A DNA stretch of 64,000 nucleotides from positions 1-64,000 of the forward strand of contig NZ_FPBV01000011.1 in NCBI RefSeq assembly GCF_900116805.1, in the 5' to 3' direction. Positions 34,129-48,727 of this stretch are shown one piece after another (position 1 is the stretch's first letter; each line of letters opens with the position of its first letter). The position numbers and the translations under genes were made by a program. Source of the stretch: Paenalicyclobacillus macrosporangiidus (GTDB taxonomy: Bacteria; Bacillota; Bacilli; Alicyclobacillales; Alicyclobacillaceae). A model generated the notes under the pieces. That model worked only from the letters and a program-made list of their open reading frames with translations. It ran no database searches and was not told where the DNA came from.

Positions 34129-34152
34129 GGGGCGGCCAAGGCCGCCCCTTTT
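34129..34152 (+). terminator. Strong terminator after the SPW gene
   Basis: GGGGCGGCC (34129-34137) and GGCCGCCCC (34140-34148) form a perfect stem with the loop AA, followed by TTTT. Confidence 0.85.
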
Positions 34153-34215
34153 GACGTGTTTGAGGATGCCGGCGGCAAAGCGCCCGGGGCGGTGAGAGAT
34201 TCCAGGCGAGAGAGG

Positions 34216-34244
34216 TTGACGCTCGTTTGTCCGGGTGGTATATT
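34216..34244 (+). promoter_or_regulatory. Strong sigma-A promoter of the tRNA gene
   Basis: TTGACG (34216-34221), a 17-base spacer, TATATT (34239-34244); near-consensus, about 20 bases before the tRNA. Confidence 0.85.
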
Positions 34245-34262
34245 ACGTTTTGTCCGGCGCGA

Positions 34263-34338
34263 CGGAATGTAGCTCAGGTGGTAGAGCGCACGGTTCGGGA
34301 CCGTGAGGCCGCAGGTTCGAGTCCTGTCATTCCGACCA
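34263..34338 (+). tRNA. tRNA-Pro, anticodon CGG
   Basis: The acceptor stem CGGAATG (34263-34269) pairs with CATTCCG (34328-34334), followed by A and an encoded CCA. The D arm contains AGCTCAGGTGGTAGAGC. The anticodon arm CACGG/CCGTG has the loop TTCGGGA, giving anticodon CGG. The T arm contains GGTTCGAGTCC. It is a single tRNA with its own promoter and terminator. Confidence 0.95.
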
Positions 34339-34345
34339 ACGCGTG

Positions 34346-34377
34346 AACACCCGCTTCCAGATGGAGGCGGGTGTTTT
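34346..34377 (+). terminator. Terminator of the tRNA gene
   Basis: AACACCCGC (34346-34354) pairs with GCGGGTGTT (34367-34375), followed by TT. It lies inside the longest possible rmuC frame, supporting a later rmuC start. Confidence 0.75.
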
Positions 34378-34408
34378 GGTTTACACGAGAGTGCAAGGGG
34401 GAATTGGT

Positions 34409-35773
34409 TTGGACGCGGTGCAGTGGGTGCTGTGGGGAATTGTGCTGCTGACGCAACTGGCGCTGTGGGTCCGCCTGTCACGCCGGGCGGACGGCGGGCG
34501 GGACCAAGAGCGTCTGCAGGAGGCGCTGCGAACGGAGCTGATGTCGGCGTTGGACCGGGCCATGGCGGGGGTGCGCCAGGAGTACAGCCAACAGGCGAAA
34601 CTGTTGCGCGAAGAGCTGGCGGGTCAATTGCAGCGGACGGCGGACGCGATTCAGGCGGGGTTTGTCCGCATGACGAGCCAGGTGAACGAGGGCACGGCGT
34701 ATCAGATGCAACGGCTGGGTGAACAGCAGCGGGTGTTGCTGGAGGCGTTCGCAGGCCAGTTGAAGCACCTGACGGAGGCCAACGAACAGCGGTTGGAGGC
34801 GGTGCGGCGGGTGGTGGATGATCGTCTGCGCCAACTGCAGGAGGACAACGCCCGGCAGATGGAACGCATGCGGGAGACGGTGGACGAAAAGCTGCATGCG
34901 ACGTTGGAGCAGCGGTTGGCGGCGTCCTTCCGGCAGGTCAGCGACCGCCTGGAGGCGGTCCACAAGGGCCTCGGCGAGATGCAGTCGCTGGCGGCCAACG
35001 TCGGCGACCTGAAACGGGTGCTGACGAACGTCAAGGCGCGCGGGACGTTCGGCGAGGTGCAGCTCGAGATGCTGCTGCAGCAGCTGTTGTCCCCGGAGCA
35101 GTATGAGAAGAATGTGGCGGTGCGCGCGGGATCGAATGAGCGGGTCGAGTTCGCCATCCGCCTGCCGGGCCAGGGGGACGAGAGCCAGGTGGTGTACCTG
35201 CCCATCGACTGCAAGTTTCCGATGGAGGACTATCAGCGGATGCTCGACGCGCAGGACGCGGGGGACGCGGCGGCGTTTCAGGAGGCGGCCCGGGCGTTGC
35301 AGCAGCGGATCCGGGCGGAAGCGAGATCCATCCACGACAAGTACATCCACCCGCCGTACACGACGGACTTCGCGATCCTCTACCTGCCGACGGAGGGGCT
35401 GTTCGCGGAGGTGCTGCGCCAGTCGGGCATGATGGAATCGGTGCAGCGTGAGTTCCGCGTGGTGATGGCGGGGCCGACGACGCTGACGGCGCTGCTCAAC
35501 AGCCTGCAGATGGGCTTTCGGACGCTGGCCATCCAGAAGCGCTCCAGCGAGGTGTGGGAGCTGCTGGGGGCCATCAAGACGCAGTTCGGCACGTTCGGCG
35601 AGCTGTTGCAGAAGACGCAGAAGAAGCTGCAGGAGGCGAGCCACTCCATCGAGACGGCGACGCGCCGCACGCGGACGATTGAGCGGCGGCTGCAGCGGGT
35701 GCAGGAGTTGCCGGTGGATCGGGCGGCGGAGCTGTTGCCGCCGGAAGCGGACGAGGTGGGGCAGGAGGCGTAA
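34409..35773 (+). CDS. rmuC: RmuC-family protein
   Basis: A 454-residue protein. An N-terminal membrane anchor (about 4-20) is followed by a long coiled coil (about 30-190) rich in Gln, Glu and Arg, then the RmuC domain (GTFGEVQLEMLLQQLLSPEQYEKNV; YLPIDCKFPMEDYQRM with the PDDEXK-like acidic residues; VVMAGPTTLTALLNSLQMGF). It is thought to limit rearrangements at inverted repeats as a nuclease-like protein. TTG 34409 has AAGGGGG seven bases upstream; the longer frame would start within the tRNA terminator. Confidence 0.9.
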   Translation: MDAVQWVLWGIVLLTQLALWVRLSRRADGGRDQERLQEALRTELMSALDRAMAGVRQEYSQQAKLLREELAGQLQRTADAIQAGFVRMTSQVNEGTAYQMQRLGEQQRVLLEAFAGQLKHLTEANEQRLEAVRRVVDDRLRQLQEDNARQMERMRETVDEKLHATLEQRLAASFRQVSDRLEAVHKGLGEMQSLAANVGDLKRVLTNVKARGTFGEVQLEMLLQQLLSPEQYEKNVAVRAGSNERVEFAIRLPGQGDESQVVYLPIDCKFPMEDYQRMLDAQDAGDAAAFQEAARALQQRIRAEARSIHDKYIHPPYTTDFAILYLPTEGLFAEVLRQSGMMESVQREFRVVMAGPTTLTALLNSLQMGFRTLAIQKRSSEVWELLGAIKTQFGTFGELLQKTQKKLQEASHSIETATRRTRTIERRLQRVQELPVDRAAELLPPEADEVGQEA

Positions 35774-35790
35774 CCCCCGAACATATGTAC

Positions 35791-35796
35791 TATAAT
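35791..35796 (+). promoter_or_regulatory. -10 box upstream of pcrA
   Basis: A perfect TATAAT, 48 bases before the GTG start; no good -35 box at the right distance. Confidence 0.4.
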
Positions 35797-35843
35797 GGGA
35801 GGGACACCAACGCCCGCAAACGGGGATCACGTGGAAAGGTGGA

Positions 35844-40465
<4,622 letters not shown>

Positions 40466-40550
40466 CCCGCCGCGCGGGTCCGCTGTCCAGTGGAGTGCGC
40501 CCGTGCGAGCGCCCGGACTGGTGCCGGGCGCTCCCTCCGGGGATCGGCCG

Positions 40551-40700
40551 TCACTTCTGGCCGCGCACGAACTCGGAGACCGTGTACTTCTCCTCGCTCT
40601 TGGCATGGAACCAGGTGACGCGCGTGGACAACCGGCCCAGTGCAAACACGACCGGGACGCCGATGACCAAAGCGAGGATCAGTTCGTTCTGGGTCAACAT
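40551..40700 (-). CDS. Small single-span membrane protein, 49 aa, unknown
   Basis: The peptide begins MLTQNELILALVIGVPVVF and ends VRGQK. There is one hydrophobic span (about 7-22), then a charged tail with HAKSEEKYTVSEF. CAGGGAGGG precedes ATG 40700. It is divergent from the tagO-like gene and convergent with ligA. The topology is like the 50-aa protein at 673, but the sequences are not alike. No family recognised. Confidence 0.6.
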   Translation of the reverse strand: MLTQNELILALVIGVPVVFALGRLSTRVTWFHAKSEEKYTVSEFVRGQK

Positions 40701-40774
40701 CCATCCCTCCCTGTGGGATTGGAATTGCCGGCGGCGGCCGCCTCATCCCATATGTATGTACAAGGTCCGAAGAG

Positions 40775-40780
40775 TATAAT
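40775..40780 (+). promoter_or_regulatory. -10 box upstream of the tagO-like gene
   Basis: A perfect TATAAT about 140 bases before the TTG start; the -35 box is weak. Confidence 0.4.
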
Positions 40781-40922
40781 GGGATTCGGTTCAACCATCC
40801 GCGCGCCGTTTCGACAAAAACCGCGCCCGGCCGCCGAATGGCTGTAAGGATCCTGCCGCGCGGTCTGCGGCGGCACGCGGCGTACGCAGGTCTTGGCTCA
40901 GGTTCAGGAAGGGTGTTGCCGT

Positions 40923-41888
40923 TTGGGAACGCATCCGGCGTGGTATTACATCCTGAGTTTTCTCACCGCCTTCGTGATTGTCTACGCGCTGGTGCCGTAC
41001 GTGCGCCGGTTCGCCCTGCGCACCGGCTTTGTGGACCGGCCCAACCAGCGCAAGATCCACAAGGAACCGGTGCCCCTGTTGGGAGGGCTCGCGCTGTACG
41101 TCGGCGTCGTCGTCACCTCCGCGCTGTTTGGTCATGCGGGAAACACCTTCTGGGGCATCGCGGTGGGCGGCTTCCTCATCTTCGCCATCGGTGTGGTGGA
41201 CGACTACTACAAGACGCGCGGCCGGGATTTCAAAGCGCTGCCGAAGTTTCTCACCCAGATTCTCGCTGCCGTGGTTTTGCTCTGCTTCGGCGTGAGCATC
41301 GGCGGCGTGACCTTGCCCTGGGGCGGGACGTATTACACGTTCCCGGAGTGGTTGTCGTGGGTGGCCACCATCCTGTGGGTGGTCGCCATCACCAACATGA
41401 TCAATTTCCTCGACGGCGTCGACGGGCTGGCCGCCGGATTGTCGGCAATCTCGGCGATGTCGCTGTTCTTTATCGCCCTCCTGAAGGGGCAGGCGGCCAT
41501 GGCCGTCTTCGCCGTCGTCCTGATGGGCGCAGCGCTCGGGTTTTTGCGCCACAACTTCCACCCGGCGCGCATTTTCATGGGGGACGCGGGCGCGACGTTC
41601 CTCGGCTACGTCCTGGCCGCCATCGCCGTGGGCGGCGCGTTCAAAAGCGCGACGCTGGTGTCGCTGGTCGTGCCGGTGCTGGCCCTCGGTGTGCCCATCC
41701 TCGACACCATCTGGGTCGTCATCCGGCGCGTCCGGGAGAACCGGCCCATCTACGTGGCCGACAAGGGGCACACCTTCCACCTCCTGATGAAGTCGGGGCT
41801 CAGCCAGGTGCAGACGGTGGCGTTTCTGTACCTGCTCGGCGTGTGCTTCTCGCTGGCCTCCATCGTCGTTCTGCTCATGTCCCATTGA
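40923..41888 (+). CDS. tagO: Undecaprenyl-phosphate sugar-1-phosphate transferase (TagO/WecA type)
   Basis: A 321-residue, about ten-span membrane enzyme of the MraY/WecA superfamily. It carries PLLGGLALY, VVDDYYKTRG, TNMINFLDGVDGLA, FMGDAGATFLG and the C-terminal His segment (DKGHTFHLLM) of the GlcNAc-1-phosphate class, so it should start wall-teichoic-acid-like or other cell-surface glycans by making undecaprenyl-PP-GlcNAc. TTG 40923 has GGAAGGG nine bases upstream and is preferred over TTG 40893. It is monocistronic, ending at a GC-rich hairpin. Confidence 0.9.
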   Translation: MGTHPAWYYILSFLTAFVIVYALVPYVRRFALRTGFVDRPNQRKIHKEPVPLLGGLALYVGVVVTSALFGHAGNTFWGIAVGGFLIFAIGVVDDYYKTRGRDFKALPKFLTQILAAVVLLCFGVSIGGVTLPWGGTYYTFPEWLSWVATILWVVAITNMINFLDGVDGLAAGLSAISAMSLFFIALLKGQAAMAVFAVVLMGAALGFLRHNFHPARIFMGDAGATFLGYVLAAIAVGGAFKSATLVSLVVPVLALGVPILDTIWVVIRRVRENRPIYVADKGHTFHLLMKSGLSQVQTVAFLYLLGVCFSLASIVVLLMSH

Positions 41889-41903
41889 GGCGCTGACCTG
41901 TGC

Positions 41904-41942
41904 GGGGCACTCCGGCGCGGCGGTCCATGCCGCCGGTGCCCC
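41904..41942. terminator. GC-rich hairpin after the tagO-like gene
   Basis: GGGGCAC (41904-41910) pairs with GTGCCCC (41936-41942), with more pairing inside. There is no T run, so terminator strength is uncertain. Confidence 0.4.
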
Positions 41943-41974
41943 CAAAGCCCGTCGTGCGGCGCGGCCTCTCGATG

Positions 41975-41983
41975 TGCTATAAT
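41975..41983 (+). promoter_or_regulatory. Extended -10 promoter of gatCAB
   Basis: TGCTATAAT at 41975-41983, a consensus extended -10, 93 bases before gatC. The -35 is weak, as expected for this type. Confidence 0.6.
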
Positions 41984-42075
41984 CCCCAACGAATGCCCTG
42001 CCTGTGACATCCTGCCGGGCCGTGCACCCACGCGGTGGACGAGCGTCCGGCGTTTCGCTGTGAGGAGGGAACCTC

Positions 42076-42366
42076 GTGAAAATTTCAGCCGACACCGTCC
42101 GCCATGTGGCGAAATTGGCGCGCCTGGCGGTCAGTGAGGAAGAGGCGGCCCGGCTCGCGCCGCAGTTGAGCGACATCATCGGCTACGCGGACGAGCTGCA
42201 GGCGGTCGATCTCGCCGACGTCCCGCCCACCAGCCACCCGTTCGCACTGGTGAACGTGCTGCGCGAAGATGAACCCCGGCCCAGCCTGCCGCGCGAGCGC
42301 GCACTGGCGAATGCACCGGACACCGACGGCGAGCAGGTGCGCGTGCCGGCCGTACTGGAGGGTTGA
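42076..42366 (+). CDS. gatC: Asp/Glu-tRNA amidotransferase subunit C
   Basis: A 96-residue Gat[40 protein letters not shown] followed by PTSHPFAL is the family signature. It wraps around GatA and GatB in the tRNA-dependent amidotransferase that makes Gln-tRNA(Gln) and Asn-tRNA(Asn). The start is GTG 42076 with GAGGAGGG. It is first gene of gatCAB, two bases from the GatA start. Confidence 0.94.
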   Translation: MKISADTVRHVAKLARLAVSEEEAARLAPQLSDIIGYADELQAVDLADVPPTSHPFALVNVLREDEPRPSLPRERALANAPDTDGEQVRVPAVLEG

Positions 42367-42368
42367 CC

Positions 42369-43814
42369 ATGGCCGTACATACCGTCAAACAGATCATGGA
42401 GTCCCTGCGCCGGCGGGAGAGCAAGCCGTCCGAGTGGGCGGAGGCGTCGCTCGCCCGCATCCGGGCGTTGGACGAGCGCATCGGCGCGTTCCTGCACGTG
42501 GATGAGGCGGGTGCGTTGGAGGCGGCCCGCCGTCTCGACGGCGAGACGCCGAACCACCCGTTGTTTGGCATCCCCTACGCCCTGAAGGACAACCTGTGCA
42601 CCGAAGGCATCCCAACTACGGCCGCCAGCCGCATCCTCGAGGGATACGTGCCGCCGTATTCGGCCACCGTGGCGGACAAACTCCGCCAGGCCGGCGGGGT
42701 GCTCGTGGGGAAGACGAACCTGGACGAGTTCGCGATGGGATCGTCCACCGAGAACTCCGCCTACAAGAAGACGCGCAACCCGTACAATCCCGCGTGCGTG
42801 CCGGGCGGCTCCAGCGGCGGATCGGCCGCGGCGGTGGCCGCCGGGATGGTGCCGTACGCGCTGGGTTCGGATACCGGCGGATCCATCAGGCAACCGGCAT
42901 CTTTCTGCGGCGTCGTCGGGCTCAAACCGACCTACGGGCGCGTCTCCCGTTACGGGCTGATTGCGTTTGCCTCGTCGCTGGACCAGATTGGCCCCTTCAC
43001 GCGCACCGCGGAGGACGCGGCGTACGTGCTCCAGGCCATCAGCGGGCACGATCCCCTCGACTCCACGTCCGCCCCGGAGCCGGTGGACGACTTCGTCAGC
43101 GGCCTGGATCGCGGGGTGAAGGGCCTGCGGATTGGCGTCGTCCGCGACCTGAGCCAGGAAGGGCTCGATCCGGAGGTGGGGCGCCTGGTCGAGGCGGCCA
43201 TCGCCACCCTGGAGGGGGCGGGGGCCGAGGTGGTGGAGGTGAGCCTGCCGCACATGCACTACGCGGTGGCGACCTACTACCTCATCGCGCCGGCGGAGGC
43301 TTCCTCCAACCTGGCCCGCTACGACGGCGTCCGCTACGGCAAGCGCGTGTCCGGCGACTCGCTCATCGACATGTACGAGCGCACGCGCAGCGAAGGGTTC
43401 GGCATCGAGGTCAAGCGGCGCATCATGATTGGCACCTACGCCCTGTCATCCGGGTATTACGACGCTTATTACCTGCGCGCGCAGAAGATGCGCACGCTGA
43501 TCCGGGAGGACTACCAGAAGGCGTTCGAGACCTGCGACGTGATTGCCACGCCGACCGCGCCGACGCCGGCTTTCCGGCTCGGCGAGAAGGTGGACGATCC
43601 GCTGCAGATGTACCTCAACGACATCTACACCATCCCCGCCAACCTGGCCGGATTGCCGGGCATCAGCGTGCCCTGCGGCCTGACCGAGGCCGGGCTGCCG
43701 GTGGGGCTGCAGTTGGTCGGCCGGGCGTTTGACGAGAAGACGTTGCTCGCGGCCGCGCACGCGTATGAGCAGCTGCGCGGATTCGAGATGCCGCTGCCGG
43801 GGGTGGAGCAATGA
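42369..43814 (+). CDS. gatA: Asp/Glu-tRNA amidotransferase subunit A (amidase)
   Basis: A 481-residue amidase-signature enzyme that releases ammonia from glutamine. The catalytic triad reads Lys73 (ALKDN), cis-Ser148 (PGGSSGGS) and Ser172 ([11 protein letters not shown]), at the same spacing as other GatA proteins. ATG 42369 follows GGAGGGTTGACC; an in-frame TTG six bases earlier overlaps gatC. The stop overlaps the gatB start (ATGA). Confidence 0.96.
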   Translation: MAVHTVKQIMESLRRRESKPSEWAEASLARIRALDERIGAFLHVDEAGALEAARRLDGETPNHPLFGIPYALKDNLCTEGIPTTAASRILEGYVPPYSATVADKLRQAGGVLVGKTNLDEFAMGSSTENSAYKKTRNPYNPACVPGGSSGGSAAAVAAGMVPYALGSDTGGSIRQPASFCGVVGLKPTYGRVSRYGLIAFASSLDQIGPFTRTAEDAAYVLQAISGHDPLDSTSAPEPVDDFVSGLDRGVKGLRIGVVRDLSQEGLDPEVGRLVEAAIATLEGAGAEVVEVSLPHMHYAVATYYLIAPAEASSNLARYDGVRYGKRVSGDSLIDMYERTRSEGFGIEVKRRIMIGTYALSSGYYDAYYLRAQKMRTLIREDYQKAFETCDVIATPTAPTPAFRLGEKVDDPLQMYLNDIYTIPANLAGLPGISVPCGLTEAGLPVGLQLVGRAFDEKTLLAAAHAYEQLRGFEMPLPGVEQ

Positions 43815-45247
43815 CGACGCAGTTTGAGACGGTCATCGGCCTGGAAGTGCACGTGGAGCTGAAGACGAAGACAAAGATCTTCTGCGGCTGTTCCACCCAG
43901 TTCGGCGCCCCGCCGAACACCAATGTCTGCCCGGTGTGCCTGGGCCACCCCGGCACCCTGCCGGTGCTCAACCGCGAGGCGGTGGAGCTGGCCCTCAAAG
44001 CGGCGCTGGCGCTCAACTGCCGCATCAACCAGGACTGCAAGTTCGACCGCAAGAACTATTTCTATCCGGACCTGCCGAAAGGGTACCAGATCTCCCAGTA
44101 TGATCAACCCATCGGCGAGGACGGGTGGGTCGAAATCGACGTGAACGGAGAGCGCAAACGCATCGGCATCATCCGCGTGCACCTGGAGGAGGATGCGGGC
44201 AAGTCGATGCACGCGCCGGATGGGTCGCACTCGTTGGTCGACTACAACCGCACGGGTGTGCCGTTGATTGAGATTGTGTCCAAGCCGGACATCCGCTCGC
44301 CGGAGGAGGCGCGGCTGTATCTGGAAGCCATCCGCTCCATCATGCAGTACTGCGACGTCTCCGACTGCCGCATGGAGGAGGGGTCGCTGCGCTGCGACGC
44401 GAACATCTCCCTGCGGCCGGTGGGAGAGACGAAGTTCGGCGAGAAGACGGAGCTCAAAAACATCAACTCCTTCCGGTTCGTGCAGAAGGCGCTGGAGTAC
44501 GAGGTGCAGCGGCAGACGGAGGTGCTGTCGAGCGGCGGCAGCGTGGAGCAGGAGACACGCCGGTTCGACGAGGCGACGCAGACGACGGTGTCCATGCGCA
44601 CCAAGGAGGAGGCGCACGACTACCGCTATTTCCCGGAGCCGGATCTGGTGCGTTTGCAGGTGGACGACGCGTGGCTGGCCCGGGTGCGCGACAGTTTGCC
44701 GGAGCTGCCGTTGCAGAAGCGGGATCGATACGAGCGCGAGTTCAACCTGCCCGCGTATGACGCGGGGGTGCTGACCAGCGACATCGGGGTCGCGACGTAC
44801 TTTGAGGCGGTGGTCGCCGCGGGCGCGGACCCGAAGGCGGCGAGCAACTGGGTGATGACGGACGTGCTCGGGTACGTCAACGCCCAGGGCCTGAGCATCC
44901 AGGAGGCGCCGGTGTCCCCGGCGCAGTTGGCAGGCCTCATCGCCGAGGTGAACAAGGGCACCATCTCCATCAAGCAGGCGCGCGACGTGTTCAAGATCAT
45001 GTGCGAGACGGGCAAGGACGCGCCGACGGTGATCCGCGAGCACGGGTTTGAGCAGATCAGCGACGAGGGAGCGTTGGCGGCCATCATCGACGAGGTGATT
45101 GCCAATAACCCAAAGTCGGTGCAGGACTACCTGAACGGCAAGGAGAAGGCGCTCGGCGCCCTGGTCGGTCAGACGATGAAGGCGACCAAGGGCAAGGCCA
45201 ACCCGGCGGTGGTCAACAAGATGATCCTGGAGCGCATCGGCAAGTGA
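43811..45247 (+). CDS. gatB: Asp/Glu-tRNA amidotransferase subunit B
   Basis: A 478-residue GatB that phosphorylates and amidates the misacylated t[46 protein letters not shown] (zinc Cys) and [15 protein letters not shown] lie in the cradle domain; a C-terminal YqeY-like tail runs from about 330. The start overlaps the gatA stop and the end overlaps the next gene as GTGA, so the whole cluster is coupled. Confidence 0.96.
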   Translation: MTTQFETVIGLEVHVELKTKTKIFCGCSTQFGAPPNTNVCPVCLGHPGTLPVLNREAVELALKAALALNCRINQDCKFDRKNYFYPDLPKGYQISQYDQPIGEDGWVEIDVNGERKRIGIIRVHLEEDAGKSMHAPDGSHSLVDYNRTGVPLIEIVSKPDIRSPEEARLYLEAIRSIMQYCDVSDCRMEEGSLRCDANISLRPVGETKFGEKTELKNINSFRFVQKALEYEVQRQTEVLSSGGSVEQETRRFDEATQTTVSMRTKEEAHDYRYFPEPDLVRLQVDDAWLARVRDSLPELPLQKRDRYEREFNLPAYDAGVLTSDIGVATYFEAVVAAGADPKAASNWVMTDVLGYVNAQGLSIQEAPVSPAQLAGLIAEVNKGTISIKQARDVFKIMCETGKDAPTVIREHGFEQISDEGALAAIIDEVIANNPKSVQDYLNGKEKALGALVGQTMKATKGKANPAVVNKMILERIGK

Positions 45248-46704
45248 CCGGACGCGGAATGGACGTCGGCCCCGGCCACGGGGCCGGGCCGGCCGGCGGG
45301 CCGCCATGCGAAGCTGCCGCTGGGCCAGCCGGCGGTGCTGGGGCCGGAATGCCCGTGCGGCCGGGGGATCGATATGCGGTGGAGGCGGTGCGCCTCAACG
45401 ACGACGGCGACGGCGTGGCCTCCGTCGGTGGGCTGACGGTGTTTGTGCCAGGCCTGCTGCCGGGGGAGCAGGCGGACATCGAGATCACCGCGGTCGAGCG
45501 GCGGTTCGCGCGCGGCCGGATCGTATTGCGGCGGGGTGACGCGCAGGCGCGTGTCGCGCCGCCGTGCGCCGCTTTTGGGATCTGCGGCGGGTGCCAGCTG
45601 CAGCACCTGGCGTACGATGCGCAGCTTGCGCACAAGCGCGAGGTGGTGGTGCAGGCCCTTCGGCGGATCGCGCGGATGGAAGGCGTGACGGTCCATCCCA
45701 CCCTCGGCATGGCGGCGCCTTGGCGCTACCGCAACCAGGTGCAGGTGCCGCTCTCGTTCGATCCCGCGACCCGCTCCCTCACTCCAGCCTTCTTCGCCCC
45801 GGGAAGCCATGCGCTGGTCCCGGTCCCGGGCTGTCACCTGGAGCCCGTGGAAATGGAGCGGACCATCCGTGCGGTGGCGGACGAGCTGACCAGTTCTCTC
45901 GGGGCTCGCGCGGCCCGGGTGCATCACCTGATTGTCCGGCAGTCATTCACGACGGGGGCGCAGATGGTGGTGTTCGCGGCCGAGGCGGAGGATGTGCCGC
46001 TCGAGGAGGTGGCCCAGCGCGTCTTGGCCATCCCGCCGGTCGTCAGCGTGGCTCGCACGGTGCAACCCAACCGGCACGGTCTGGTGTGGGGACGCACCGT
46101 GGACGTGTTGGCGGGGGATCATCACCTGACGGAGCGCATCGGCGATCTGGAGTTTCTCATCTCGCCGCGGTCGTTCTTCCAGGTCAACACGCTGCAGGCC
46201 CGCCGCCTGTATGAGACGGCGCTCGCGTATGCGGAGGTGCGGCCGGGGGACCGGGTGCTCGACGGCTATTGCGGGACGGGCACGTTGGCGCTGATGTTCG
46301 CGCGACGGGTGCGGCAGGTGGCGGGGATTGAGGCGGTGGCGGCGGCCGTCGCCGACGCGCGGGTGAACGCGGCGCACAACGGGATCGACAACGCGTCGTT
46401 TGTCACCGGCCAGGTGGAGCGGGTGCTGCCTCGCTGGACGGCGGAGGGCCGGCGCTTCGACGTGGTGTTGCTGGATCCGCCGCGGCGCGGCTGCGATCGG
46501 CGCGTGCTGGACGCGGTCCTCGAGGCCCGGCCACGGCGGGTGGTGTACGTTTCATGCAACCCGGCGACTCTCGCGCGGGATCTGCGCGTGCTGTGCGACG
46601 GCGGCTACCACGTGGCCGAGGTGCAGCCGGTGGACATGTTTCCGCAGACGAGCCACGTGGAGTGCTGCGCGCAGCTGATCAGAGAGGATGGGGACAAGAA
46701 GTAG
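45244..46704 (+). CDS. rlmD: 23S rRNA (uracil-5-)-methyltransferase, RlmD/TrmA family
   Basis: A 486-residue SAM-dependent RNA methylase. A Gly/Ala/Pro-rich leader (1-35) precedes a TRAM domain (about 36-100), an iron-sulfur site C108-x5-C114-x2-C117 plus C197, SAM motifs [13 protein letters not shown] and [11 protein letters not shown], and the catalytic Cys in [13 protein letters not shown]. Family members methylate U747 and/or U1939 of 23S rRNA; Bacilli often have one enzyme for both. The start is GTG 45244, overlapping gatB; starting at M36 would give a more usual length. Exact target sites are not determined. Confidence 0.9.
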   Translation: MTGRGMDVGPGHGAGPAGGPPCEAAAGPAGGAGAGMPVRPGDRYAVEAVRLNDDGDGVASVGGLTVFVPGLLPGEQADIEITAVERRFARGRIVLRRGDAQARVAPPCAAFGICGGCQLQHLAYDAQLAHKREVVVQALRRIARMEGVTVHPTLGMAAPWRYRNQVQVPLSFDPATRSLTPAFFAPGSHALVPVPGCHLEPVEMERTIRAVADELTSSLGARAARVHHLIVRQSFTTGAQMVVFAAEAEDVPLEEVAQRVLAIPPVVSVARTVQPNRHGLVWGRTVDVLAGDHHLTERIGDLEFLISPRSFFQVNTLQARRLYETALAYAEVRPGDRVLDGYCGTGTLALMFARRVRQVAGIEAVAAAVADARVNAAHNGIDNASFVTGQVERVLPRWTAEGRRFDVVLLDPPRRGCDRRVLDAVLEARPRRVVYVSCNPATLARDLRVLCDGGYHVAEVQPVDMFPQTSHVECCAQLIREDGDKK

Positions 46705-46729
46705 CCTCCTGTGGTCCAAAATCATCTTC

Positions 46730-46752
46730 CGCCCCGGCGAGATGCCGGGGCG
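46730..46752. terminator. Hairpin between convergent genes, probable terminator
   Basis: CGCCCCGGC (46730-46738) and GCCGGGGCG (46744-46752) form a perfect 9-bp stem with the loop GAGAT. TAAATT follows rightward; TGATTTT follows leftward. Confidence 0.6.
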
Positions 46753-46765
46753 TAAATTCCCACGA

Positions 46766-47374
46766 TTAACTGAGAGGGTTTCCGATGGATTCCAGGTGAT
46801 GGATGATGCCCTCCGGGAATTCGAATTGTCCGATGTAGTTCACCGTCAGGATGATATAGGTCTTATCTTTTTGGAAGTAGTACACTTTCGTTGTGGGGAA
46901 CTCATCCCACTCGTAATAATCAAATCCGTCTGTGGTGGTTTTGTGGACCCATGGAACGGGTGAGAAGCCCGCGACGGGTCCGCTGGGATCTTCCGCAACC
47001 ATGATCCCTGTGCCCTGATGTTGCATTTGCCATCTCGCCGGTGAAACGGGTGTTTCCCGAATGTCGATGGTGGCATTGTTCTCTGTTCGCATACGGAAGG
47101 TCATGTTTCCGTCCGAATCAAATCCGTCAAGCTGCGGATTCGCTTCACCCAGTCCACCGGTGACGATGTACACTTCATGATTGTGAGGAGTCGTGGCTAC
47201 CTGGAAGTGGTCGATGGCTGCTCTGATGGCATTCATCGTCTTCTGATCGAAGTCGTCATTCGGTAATATGTACGGCTTTGGAAGGCTGGACTTGGCCGTT
47301 TCTTGTTGATAAACCCATACGCTAACCACTTGATAGCCACATACTCCAAGCAGGAACAGCAATACAGTCCCCAA
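46766..47374 (-). CDS. Unknown membrane-anchored protein
   Basis: About 200 residues: one N-terminal hydrophobic span, then an extracellular-type domain without cysteines or known motif (VYIVTGGLGEANPQLDGF; WVHKTTTDGFDYYEWDEF; TYIILTVNYIGQFEFPEG). The listed TTG has no ribosome site. An in-frame ATC at 47398, nine bases after AAGGAG, would add a basic MIRKHGII start and make a proper anchor. It lies in the AT-richer block, 100 bases downstream of a lipoprotein gene on the same strand, perhaps one operon. No function can be given. Confidence 0.65.
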   Translation of the reverse strand: MGTVLLFLLGVCGYQVVSVWVYQQETAKSSLPKPYILPNDDFDQKTMNAIRAAIDHFQVATTPHNHEVYIVTGGLGEANPQLDGFDSDGNMTFRMRTENNATIDIRETPVSPARWQMQHQGTGIMVAEDPSGPVAGFSPVPWVHKTTTDGFDYYEWDEFPTTKVYYFQKDKTYIILTVNYIGQFEFPEGIIHHLESIGNPLS

Positions 47375-47476
47375 AATGATCCCATGCTTTCGAATGATGG
47401 GGAATCACTCCTTCGAATGGAATCCACAACGTACATGAATTGAAGATGAATACTCGAGGCAAGAAGTCACCCTCTC

Positions 47477-48727
47477 TTACTTATGGTTCTTGACGTAATA
47501 TCCCTGCTCGACGGAGTAACCGGGGAGTGGGGCCGGCGGCTGAGCGTGAAAGTGCTTGCGAAGGTCCGGCGCACTGGTATAGGCCACATACGCGTATGGC
47601 AACGGATTCTTCAAAAGGGTCTCCAGGTCGGCCAAGAGTTTTGCCCGCTGTTGAAATGCCTCGCTGTTTTCCTCGAGGGGGAAGTTCACAGCCCAAGCAA
47701 TGTCATGCGGCAACGTCCCGTGGACGTACCACAGCGGACTTAAAATCCATGAATTCCAAGGAATGTTCGTTTTTCCTCGCATGATGTACTCATTCCACAG
47801 CAATGCAACACTGTCCGCTCCGGTTTCCACCACTTGCTGAAGTGCCTTCAGCATATCCTTCTCGTCCTGTTTCTCCACGCTCGCCGGTTCCGGCTGGACA
47901 ACCTGTGTTTTGAAGGTTGCCGATGGCTTGGCAGGAAACACGCCAAGCCACGATCCCGTCCCGATATAGACCACTCCATTTTGTTCTGCGAAAGCTGGTG
48001 TCACACCCCAGGTGTCCACCGACGATGTCGATGGCGGAATGGAGTACACGAACGTCTGACGCGTATCGGTGTTGATGGCAACAATGCGGTCCCATACCCG
48101 GTAACCCCACACGAGTTCTGGCAGCGGCGGATCCCCGGGGCCCTTCATGGCCAACCAAAGCCACGGACCGCTTTCACCGAGAATACGATTGTCAAATGAA
48201 CCGGGGTCTCCGGGGGGCGGGTTGACCTCGGATGCATACCCCGGAATCGAAGGCGGGAGAGAGAAGACGGCCTGGCCATCGTGAATGAGCGTGACGGTCA
48301 CGGGACGATGCCCGTTCATTGGGCCAAATTTGAGGCTCCACTGTCCGGAGTAGCCAACAGGTGCTTCTGCCGGATGGCTTTGCGAGGTAAATGCCCACGT
48401 GCTCAAATGAAGGGGGGCCGCAGCGTACACATCGTTCATCAAGCCGTCAGACTGCACCGTTTGCGCAGCAATCACCGTCAGCACTGAATCTTGTGGTTTC
48501 AGACCCACGATTTGTGAATTGGGGCCAAAAGCCGATGTGAGGTCCAAATAGCGCCAGCCGAAAGAGATGTCAGAAGCCGGTGACAGGGGTGAAGTGACGT
48601 TTTTCGGTGTCGCCGTCTTGTTCTTGTTTTGTGGTTCGCCTGGTGCAATGGCGGTCGTACCCGTTGCACATCCTGACAGGATGACAATGGATACCAGTAC
48701 GCATAGACCTGCCCTTGCGACCTGCAT
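47477..48727 (-). CDS. Unknown lipoprotein, 416 aa
   Basis: A signal peptide with lipobox LSGC (Cys at about 20) is followed by an Asn/Lys/Thr-rich linker and a domain of beta-type composition with many Trp and Pro (WAFTSQSHPAEAP; FGPMNGHRPVTV; GPWLWLAMKGPGDPPLPELVWGYRVW). This could be a propeller-like or carbohydrate-binding fold, but I recognise no family. Three consecutive ATGs (48733, 48730, 48727) lie after GGAGGG; 48727 has the best spacing. Base composition is AT-richer than the neighbourhood, as for the next gene downstream, pointing to shared foreign origin. Confidence 0.7.
   Translation of the reverse strand: MQVARAGLCVLVSIVILSGCATGTTAIAPGEPQNKNKTATPKNVTSPLSPASDISFGWRYLDLTSAFGPNSQIVGLKPQDSVLTVIAAQTVQSDGLMNDVYAAAPLHLSTWAFTSQSHPAEAPVGYSGQWSLKFGPMNGHRPVTVTLIHDGQAVFSLPPSIPGYASEVNPPPGDPGSFDNRILGESGPWLWLAMKGPGDPPLPELVWGYRVWDRIVAINTDTRQTFVYSIPPSTSSVDTWGVTPAFAEQNGVVYIGTGSWLGVFPAKPSATFKTQVVQPEPASVEKQDEKDMLKALQQVVETGADSVALLWNEYIMRGKTNIPWNSWILSPLWYVHGTLPHDIAWAVNFPLEENSEAFQQRAKLLADLETLLKNPLPYAYVAYTSAPDLRKHFHAQPPAPLPGYSVEQGYYVKNHK

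Noticed and set aside
34343-34408. Longer rmuC start overlapping the tRNA terminator
   Set aside because: The codons would encode part of a terminator hairpin, and a TTG with an ideal ribosome site lies at 34409.
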